From positions 1 through 16,021 of the forward strand of contig JBEVIU010000159.1 in assembly GCA_040510575.1 (NCBI GenBank): a stretch of DNA of 16,021 nt, in the 5' to 3' direction. The notes under the pieces were generated by a model. It had not been told where the DNA came from. It made no database searches and saw nothing but the letters and a program-made list of their open reading frames with translations. Below are positions 11,317-16,021 of this stretch, piece after piece. Numbering within the stretch: position 1 is the stretch's first letter; each line of letters begins with the position of its first letter. The DNA comes from DASUMF01 sp040510575 (GTDB taxonomy: Bacteria > Actinomycetota > Acidimicrobiia > IMCC26256 > DASPTH01). A program made the position numbers and the translations under genes.

Positions 11317-13716
11317 CTAGAGGTCCGGGATGGCCTCGGTGTCGGTGGGCGCGGGGGCCAGGGGCGGGAGCAGGTCGTCGAAGGTCGACGGGGGCTCGCG
11401 CCACGGGTCGGGCGGGTTGCCCGCCTCGGCGGCGCGGATGGCCTGCCACACCTTCTCGGGTGAGAGCGGCATGTCGAGGTGCCGGATGCCCAGGTGGCTC
11501 AGCGCGTCGACCACCGCGTTCTGCACCGCCGGGGTGGAGCCGACGGTGGCTGATTCGCCGATGCCCTTCGCGCCGAGCGGGTTGAGCGGCGACGGCGTCT
11601 CCGTGTGCGCGGCCTCGAACGACGGGAACTCGGCCGCGCTCGGGAGCGGGTACTCAGCGAGCGTCGACGTGAGCGGGTTGCCGTCGGCGTCGTAGACGAA
11701 GTGCTCCCACAGCGCCTGCGAGATGCCCGACGCGAGACCGCCGTGCACCTGACCGTCGACGAGCATCGGGTTGAGGATCTGGCCGCAGTCGTCGACCGCG
11801 ATGTGACGGACCGGCACGACGAGGCCGGTGTCAGTGTCGACCTCGACGACGCTCACGTGCGCGCCGAACGGGTAGGTCGACCCCATCGACGTGAAGTCGT
11901 GCTCGACGTCGAGCGGATCGCCCTGCTCCTCGGCCTTCGCCGCGAGCTCACCCCAAGTGAGCGCCGACGCGGGCACGCCCGCGACACCGACCTTCGCGTC
12001 GTCGGTGAACACGATGTCGTCGACCGAGGCCTCGAACAACTCCGCCGCGAGCTCCTTCGCCTTGTCGCGCATGAGGTGCGACGTCTCGAGCACGGAGCTG
12101 CCGCCGAGCTGCAGCGAGCGCGAGCCACCGGTGCCGCCACCGCGCGCAACGAGCGCGGTGTCGGACTGCACGAACCGGATGTTCTCGATCGGGATGCCCA
12201 GCTCGGCCGCGACGATCTGTGAGTAGGCGGTGGCGTGTCCCTGGCCGTGTGCGGAGGTGCCTGCCTTGAGCGTCGCGGTGCCGTCGGTGTGCACTTCGAG
12301 CGCCGAGTACTCGCTGCCGGGGCTCCCGGTGACCTCGACGTACACGGCGAGGCCGATGCCGAGCAGCTTGGTGTCGCCGCGCTCGCGGCGGGCCGCCTGC
12401 TCGACGAGCAGGTCGTCGTAGCCGGCGAGCTCGAGCGCCTTCGTGAGCGCCGCGTCGTAGTCGCCGACGTCGTAGGTCGCGCCGGTGATCGTGGTGTGGG
12501 GGAATTCGTCGGCCGGGATGAAGTTGCGTCGCCGCAGCTCCGCCGGGTCCATGCCGAGCTCGTCGGCCGCCAGGTCCATGACGCGTTCGATGAGCGCGGC
12601 GGCCTCAGGCCGGCCCGCGCCGCGGTAGGCGCCCATGGGCGTGGAGTTGGTGGTGACGATGTTCACCTCGAACCGCACGTTCGGGATCTTGTAGACGCCC
12701 GGCGACATCGTGCGGGTCGAGCCCATCGCGAGCGTGCCGCCGAACGACGGGTACGCGCCGGTGTCGGCGACGACGCGGCATCGCAATCCGACGATCACGC
12801 CGTCGTGCTTGAGCCCGAGCTCGACGTACTGCACCTGCCCGCGGCCGTGCGTCATCGCGACGAGGTTCTCCGAGCGCGCTTCGATCCAGCGCACGGGCCG
12901 GTCGAGCTCGCGCGCGATCTTGGTGACGATCTGCGACTCGGCGTTCCAGTGCTTGGCGCCGAACGAGCCTCCGACGTGCGGCGCGATCACGCGGAACTCG
13001 TCCATCGCGATGCCGAGCGTGTTGGCCACGAGCATGCGGGTCATGTGCGGCATCTGGCACGCCAGGTGCATGGTGACCTTGTTGCCGAGCCCGTCGTCGC
13101 CCGGCACCACTGCGACCGCGGCGCCCTCCATGGGAACGACCGCGAGTCGCTGGTTCTCGATGCGGGCGCGCACGATCACGTCGGCGCCCGCGAGCGGGTC
13201 CGGGCCCGGCTCCTCGCGCAGCCCGAGCACTGCGTTGGTGCCGATGTTCTCGAACAGCACCGGCGCGTCGGGCGCGAGGGCGTCGTCCATGTCGATGATC
13301 GCGGGGAGCGGGTCGTAGTCGACGATCACCGCCTCGGCGGCGTCGACGGCCTGCGCACGCGTCTCCGCCACGACCACCGCGACGATCTCGCCGACGAAGC
13401 GCACCTTGTCCTTGGCCAGAGCCGGACGCGGCGCGTCGGGCCGCAGGTTCATGAACAAGTAGTAGATGCCGGCATCGAGGTCGGCGGCGCTGTACACGCC
13501 GACCACACCGGGCATCGCGCGCGCGGCCGAGGTGTCGATCTCACCCAGCCGCGCGTGCGCCACCGGCGAGCGCACGAACGCGACCTCGAGCATGCCCGGC
13601 ACCTGCAGGTTGGCGATGTAGGTCGCCTCGCCGCGCAGGAGCGTCGGGTCCTCGACCCGGCGCACGGGGAGCCCGACATAGGAGCCGGCTCCGTGGGGGG
13701 TGACCGTCGTCGTCAT
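11317..13716 (-). CDS. coxL: Molybdenum hydroxylase large subunit, form II CO-dehydrogenase type
   Basis: 799 residues, full family length. The subunit binds the molybdopterin-cytosine-dinucleotide cofactor. GLPVRRVEDPTLLRGEATY begins the a/b hammerhead domain; GGSFGAK is at 249-255. The diagnostic AYRGAGR loop is at 363-369, where true form I CO dehydrogenase has AYRCSFR with the Cys that binds copper. Glu721 in GIGESA matches the molybdenum-site glutamate. CO oxidation is therefore not assured; form II enzymes are of debated substrate and may hydroxylate aldehydes or heterocycles. The ATG overlaps the coxM stop as ATGA, with GGAG seven bases upstream. It is the last gene of the S-M-L operon. 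No maturation gene (coxDEFG, xdhC) is seen in the window. Confidence 0.93.
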   Translation of the reverse strand: MTTTVTPHGAGSYVGLPVRRVEDPTLLRGEATYIANLQVPGMLEVAFVRSPVAHARLGEIDTSAARAMPGVVGVYSAADLDAGIYYLFMNLRPDAPRPALAKDKVRFVGEIVAVVVAETRAQAVDAAEAVIVDYDPLPAIIDMDDALAPDAPVLFENIGTNAVLGLREEPGPDPLAGADVIVRARIENQRLAVVPMEGAAVAVVPGDDGLGNKVTMHLACQMPHMTRMLVANTLGIAMDEFRVIAPHVGGSFGAKHWNAESQIVTKIARELDRPVRWIEARSENLVAMTHGRGQVQYVELGLKHDGVIVGLRCRVVADTGAYPSFGGTLAMGSTRTMSPGVYKIPNVRFEVNIVTTNSTPMGAYRGAGRPEAAALIERVMDLAADELGMDPAELRRRNFIPADEFPHTTITGATYDVGDYDAALTKALELAGYDDLLVEQAARRERGDTKLLGIGLAVYVEVTGSPGSEYSALEVHTDGTATLKAGTSAHGQGHATAYSQIVAAELGIPIENIRFVQSDTALVARGGGTGGSRSLQLGGSSVLETSHLMRDKAKELAAELFEASVDDIVFTDDAKVGVAGVPASALTWGELAAKAEEQGDPLDVEHDFTSMGSTYPFGAHVSVVEVDTDTGLVVPVRHIAVDDCGQILNPMLVDGQVHGGLASGISQALWEHFVYDADGNPLTSTLAEYPLPSAAEFPSFEAAHTETPSPLNPLGAKGIGESATVGSTPAVQNAVVDALSHLGIRHLDMPLSPEKVWQAIRAAEAGNPPDPWREPPSTFDDLLPPLAPAPTDTEAIPDL

Positions 13717-14558
13717 CGTGATGCTCCGGTCCCGTTGCCGCCGGCAACGCTGGTGAGTGCGCGCTGCACGAGCACGCGCGCCAGGTGGCGTCGGTACTCC
13801 TCGCTCGCGTTCAGGTCGGACGGTGGCTCGGTGCCTTCGTCGGCGACCGCAGCCGCGGCCTCGGGTGAGGCGCCGTCGGCGAGGCGGGCTTCGACCGCGG
13901 CGGCGCGCACCGGCGTGGAGCCCATGTTCACGAGCGCCACGCCGGGACGGTCGCCACCGACGGCGGCGACGCCGACGATGGCCCAGTCCTGGGCGCGGCG
14001 GTTGAACTTCTCGAAGCCGAACCCGGCACCGTTGGTCTTCGGGATGCGCACCTCGGTGATGACCTCGTCGGACGCGAGGGCGCTCTCGAGGAAGCCCTCG
14101 AAGAAGTCGTCGACCGCGATCGTGCGTTCCCCGCCCGAGCCGCGCGCCACGATCGTGCCGCCGAGCGCGAGCACGCAGGCGGGAAGGTCGGATGCGGGGT
14201 CGGCGTGCGCGAGCGAACCGCCGATGGTGCCGCGGTGTCGCACCTGCGGGTCCCCGACGTGGCCGGCGGCGTACGCGAGGAGCGGCGCGTGCTCGCGGAG
14301 CACGTCGCTGTGCTCGACGTCGTGGTGCCGGGTCAGACCGCCGACCGCGACGTGGTCACCCGCGTCGCGCACGTAGGAGAGCTCGTCGAGGCGGCTCACG
14401 TCGACCAGCACCGCCGGGGTCGCGAGCCGCAGCTTCATCAGCGGCAGCAGCGAGTGGCCGCCCGCGATCAGCTTCGCGTCGTCGCCGTGCTCCGACAGGA
14501 GCGCGATCGCGTTGTCGACGGAGTCGGCGCGGACGTAGTCGAACGCGGCGGGGATCAT
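13713..14558 (-). CDS. coxM: Molybdenum hydroxylase FAD-binding medium subunit
   Basis: 281 residues from ATG 14558, typical of CoxM-type flavoprotein subunits, which take electrons from the iron-sulphur subunit and pass them to the quinone or other acceptor. MIPAAFDYVRADSVDNAIALL is the usual beginning. Both FAD pyrophosphate-binding motifs are present: AGGHS at 32-36 followed by LLPLMKLRLA, and TIGGSLAHADPASD at 111-124. The C-terminal CO-dehydrogenase flavoprotein domain follows (about 175-280). The start overlaps the coxS stop as ATGA and GGAG lies six bases upstream. The end overlaps the coxL start in the same way, so all three subunits are translationally coupled. Confidence 0.95.
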   Translation of the reverse strand: MIPAAFDYVRADSVDNAIALLSEHGDDAKLIAGGHSLLPLMKLRLATPAVLVDVSRLDELSYVRDAGDHVAVGGLTRHHDVEHSDVLREHAPLLAYAAGHVGDPQVRHRGTIGGSLAHADPASDLPACVLALGGTIVARGSGGERTIAVDDFFEGFLESALASDEVITEVRIPKTNGAGFGFEKFNRRAQDWAIVGVAAVGGDRPGVALVNMGSTPVRAAAVEARLADGASPEAAAAVADEGTEPPSDLNASEEYRRHLARVLVQRALTSVAGGNGTGASR

Positions 14559-15061
14559 GCCGAGCTCCGCGAACTGGCCATCGCGTCGGCGCCGGCGACG
14601 ACCGCCTGGACGATGTTGTGGTACCCCGTGCAACGACAGAGGTTGCCTTCGAGTCCAGTGCGGACCTCGGCTTCACTCAACGTGCCGTGCTCCGCCGCGA
14701 GGGACACGGCCGCCATGACCATGCCAGGAGTGCAGTAGCCGCACTGCAGGCCGTGGTGCTCACGGAAGGCTTCCTGCATCGGGTGCAGCGTGTCGCCGTC
14801 GGCCAGCCCTTCGATGGTGGTGACGGCCCGGCCGTCGGCCTGCGCCGCGAGCACCGTGCACGACTTCACCGACTCACCGTCGAGCAGGACCGTGCACGCG
14901 CCACAACTGGTCGTGTCGCAGCCGATGTTGGTCCCGGTGAGTCCGGCGCTCTCGCGGAGGTACTGCACGAGCAGCGTTCTCGCCTCGACGGTGTGCTCGG
15001 TCGGTTCGCCGTTGACTGCGATCGAGACAGTTACGGTCGCTGTGGGCAGCTCAGACGTCAT
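14555..15061 (-). CDS. coxS: Molybdenum hydroxylase [2Fe-2S] small subunit
   Basis: 168 residues carrying two [2Fe-2S] clusters. The plant-ferredoxin-type cluster is held by Cys48, Cys53, Cys56 and Cys68 (GCDTTSCGACTV then SCTV). The helical-domain cluster is held by Cys107, Cys110, Cys142 and Cys144 (CGYCTPGM and CRCTGY). All eight ligands are present. The subunit relays electrons from the molybdenum site to FAD. It is the first gene of coxS-coxM-coxL, an order associated with form II operons (form I is usually M-S-L). The ATG at 15061 has no Shine-Dalgarno, but TAGATT sits eight bases upstream, suggesting a leaderless message. The other two genes have GGAG sites. Confidence 0.95.
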   Translation of the reverse strand: MTSELPTATVTVSIAVNGEPTEHTVEARTLLVQYLRESAGLTGTNIGCDTTSCGACTVLLDGESVKSCTVLAAQADGRAVTTIEGLADGDTLHPMQEAFREHHGLQCGYCTPGMVMAAVSLAAEHGTLSEAEVRTGLEGNLCRCTGYHNIVQAVVAGADAMASSRSSA

Positions 15062-15069
15062 GGCGTCGC

Positions 15070-15075
15070 AATCTA
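15070..15075 (-). promoter_or_regulatory. Candidate -10 of the coxSML operon
   Basis: TAGATT on the minus strand ends eight bases before the coxS ATG, so the transcript would start at about the first codon. No clear -35 was found. The 61-bp gap to the divergent hydrolase also holds GTGTG (15089-15093) and CACAC (15103-15107), a small inverted repeat that could be a regulator site for both directions. Confidence 0.38.
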
Positions 15076-15110
15076 TCGCCGCGCGATCGTGTGCTCGTCG
15101 GCCACACACA

Positions 15111-15116
15111 AGGGAG
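15111..15116 (+). promoter_or_regulatory. Shine-Dalgarno deciding a GTG start
   Basis: AGGGAG lies six bases before GTG 15123. An in-frame ATG at 15135 is 18 bases from this site, too far, so GTG 15123 is preferred for the hydrolase gene. Confidence 0.6.
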
Positions 15117-15122
15117 CTGCAC

Positions 15123-15863
15123 GTGTACGACGGCATGCTGGCGGAGACGGTGACGGTCGTCGGCGATGGCGGTGACCGGATACCTGCATACCTGGCTCGA
15201 CCGCTGGGCCCTGGACCGTTCCCCGGGATCGTCGTGATCCACCACATGCCCGGATACGACCCGCCGACCCGCGCCATCGTCCGCGAGTTCGCCGCCAGCC
15301 GGTACGCGGCGATCTGCCCGAACCTGCACCACCGGTACGCGCCCGGCGCGAACCATGTGGACGCGGCGCGCGCCGCGCGGGAAGCCGGGGGCGTTCCCGA
15401 CGCGCAGTGCATCGCCGACGTCGCCGCGGCGGTCGAGCAGGTGCGGACCATCCCGAACGCGAACGGCAAGGTCGGCGTGATCGGGTACTGCTCGGGCGGG
15501 CGTCAGGCGTACGTCGTCGCATGCAATCTCCCACTCGACGCCGCGGTCGACTGCTACGGCGGGAACGTCGTCATGAGCAGCGACAAGCTGACTCCCGCGC
15601 AGCCGGTCGCGCCCATCGACATGACCCCGAACCTTGGCTGCCCGTTGCTCGGGTTGTTCGGCGCGGAGGACACCAACCCGGCGCCGGAGCAGGTCGCCGA
15701 GATCGAAGCTGCGCTGCGCGCGAACGGCAAGAACTTCGAGTTCCACACCTACGACGGCGCGGGCCACGCCTTCTTCACGGTGGACCGCCCCAACTACAAC
15801 GTCGACGCCGCAACCGACGGCTGGGAGAAGATCCTCGACTTCTTCGCCCGACACCTCACCTGA
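15123..15863 (+). CDS. Dienelactone hydrolase family protein
   Basis: 246 residues from GTG 15123, alpha/beta-hydrolase fold of the usual family length. Family members open cyclic enol-lactones such as those from chlorocatechol breakdown, or hydrolyse related esters. The triad is visible: Cys123 in GYCSGG (the family uses Cys rather than Ser), Asp183 in LFGAEDTNP, and His215 in GAGHAFF. The opening AYLARPLGPGPFPGIVVIHHMPGY and PNLHHRY also fit. No signal peptide, so cytosolic. It is divergent from coxSML across 61 bp, which suggests, but does not show, a shared pathway or regulator; a hydroxylase followed by a ring or ester hydrolase would make chemical sense. The substrate cannot be read. 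Confidence 0.92.
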   Translation: MYDGMLAETVTVVGDGGDRIPAYLARPLGPGPFPGIVVIHHMPGYDPPTRAIVREFAASRYAAICPNLHHRYAPGANHVDAARAAREAGGVPDAQCIADVAAAVEQVRTIPNANGKVGVIGYCSGGRQAYVVACNLPLDAAVDCYGGNVVMSSDKLTPAQPVAPIDMTPNLGCPLLGLFGAEDTNPAPEQVAEIEAALRANGKNFEFHTYDGAGHAFFTVDRPNYNVDAATDGWEKILDFFARHLT

Positions 15864-15885
15864 CTCGCGAGGGCCCGACCTCAGG
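15859..15885. terminator. Imperfect hairpin across both stops
   Basis: CCTGA (15859-15863) pairs with TCAGG (15881-15885), with an inner TCG/CGA pairing at 15865-15867 and 15876-15878. Both opposing TGA stops lie in the stem. It fills the 17-bp gap between the dienelactone hydrolase gene and the convergent partial gene. No T-tract. Confidence 0.32.
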
Positions 15886-16021
15886 CGTCGAGTCTCGCGG
15901 TGGCGCTGCCGGTGACGACGGGCTCGCCGTTCTGGTTCACGGTGAGCACCGAGAGGTCGGCGAACCACTCGCCACCCTCCTCGCGGATGGCGTCGACGGT
16001 GGCCGTCGCGGTGAGCGCGTC
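15881..16021 (-). CDS. C-terminal part of a probable MaoC-like hotdog-fold protein
   Basis: The frame is open from the window edge to a TGA on the minus strand at 15883-15881, giving 46 residues. The sequence contains TATATVDAIREEGGEW, then LSVLTVNQNGEPVVTGSA. A beta-strand ending in N-Q-x-G-E-x-V-x-x-G-x-A is typical of the last strands of MaoC-type dehydratases and related hotdog acyl-CoA enzymes, which hydrate enoyl-CoAs. That would suit the acyl-CoA content of the window. Only the tail is visible, so the active site (Asp/His in the hydratase motif) cannot be checked. A thioesterase of the same fold is an alternative. Confidence 0.7.
   Translation of the reverse strand, partial: DALTATATVDAIREEGGEWFADLSVLTVNQNGEPVVTGSATARLDA

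Noticed and set aside
11306..11324. Hairpin between the ETF-beta-like gene and coxL
   Set aside because: Only CCTC/GAGG plus a wobble pair across an 8-base loop; too weak to call a terminator.
12235..14376. 713-codon plus-strand frame antisense to coxL and coxM
   Set aside because: Composition is His/Arg/Val-rich without domains, while the minus strand encodes full-length CoxL and CoxM with all motifs.
11317..15061. Genuine aerobic CO dehydrogenase (form I)
   Set aside because: The active-site loop lacks the AYRCSFR cysteine and the order is S-M-L, so CO oxidation cannot be claimed.
1..16021. tRNA, rRNA, CRISPR, insertion sequence or prophage features
   Set aside because: No cloverleaf arms, repeat-spacer arrays, transposase or integrase motifs, or terminal inverted repeats were found on either strand.

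Overview
The window is very G+C-rich, densely packed bacterial DNA. It uses GTG and TTG starts, 4-bp stop/start overlaps and several leaderless-looking promoters. This style, together with many acyl-CoA catabolism genes scattered in short opposing operons, points to an actinobacterium, most likely of the Acidimicrobiia type. That placement is an inference from gene content and style; no rRNA or other phylogenetic marker is present.

Left part (1-6871): acyl-CoA metabolism. A CoA-transferase-like tail (1-66) is followed by a divergent crotonase-fold gene. Next come a minus-strand crotonase, an acyl-CoA dehydrogenase pair (1857-4261) with a 4-bp overlap at a TTG start, a minus-strand thiolase-like protein lacking the nucleophilic cysteine (4268-5479), and a complete family III CoA-transferase (5612-6871). 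Together these suggest activation and beta-oxidation-type breakdown of an unusual substrate such as a sterol side chain, terpenoid or branched acid. The substrate cannot be read from sequence.

Middle (6948-9858): general-function genes. These are a Bcp-type peroxiredoxin, a 69-residue two-helix membrane protein, a poxvirus-like bacterial topoisomerase IB with its full catalytic set, and a 58-residue membrane protein overlapping the stop of a six-helix-like membrane protein.

Right part (9913-16021): a more canonical enoyl-CoA hydratase/isomerase-family gene, a short ETF-beta-like protein with no alpha partner in view, and a coxS-coxM-coxL operon (15061 down to 11317). The operon encodes a molybdenum hydroxylase of the form II CO-dehydrogenase type, shown by the AYRGAGR motif and the S-M-L order. 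A dienelactone-hydrolase-family gene diverges from it across 61 bp. The window ends in the C-terminal part of a probable MaoC/hotdog protein on the minus strand.

No intergenic gap exceeds about 135 bp. I found no tRNA, rRNA, CRISPR array, insertion sequence, integrase or attachment site. Regulatory structure is limited to candidate -10 elements close to start codons, one inverted repeat between divergent genes, and hairpins that often straddle the two stop codons of convergent genes. I see no clearly undescribed system. The most interesting items are the form II cox operon and its neighbour, the cysteine-less thiolase with a Pro/Ala-rich insert, the crotonase lacking both catalytic glutamates, and the recurrent leaderless-start and stop-to-stop hairpin patterns.
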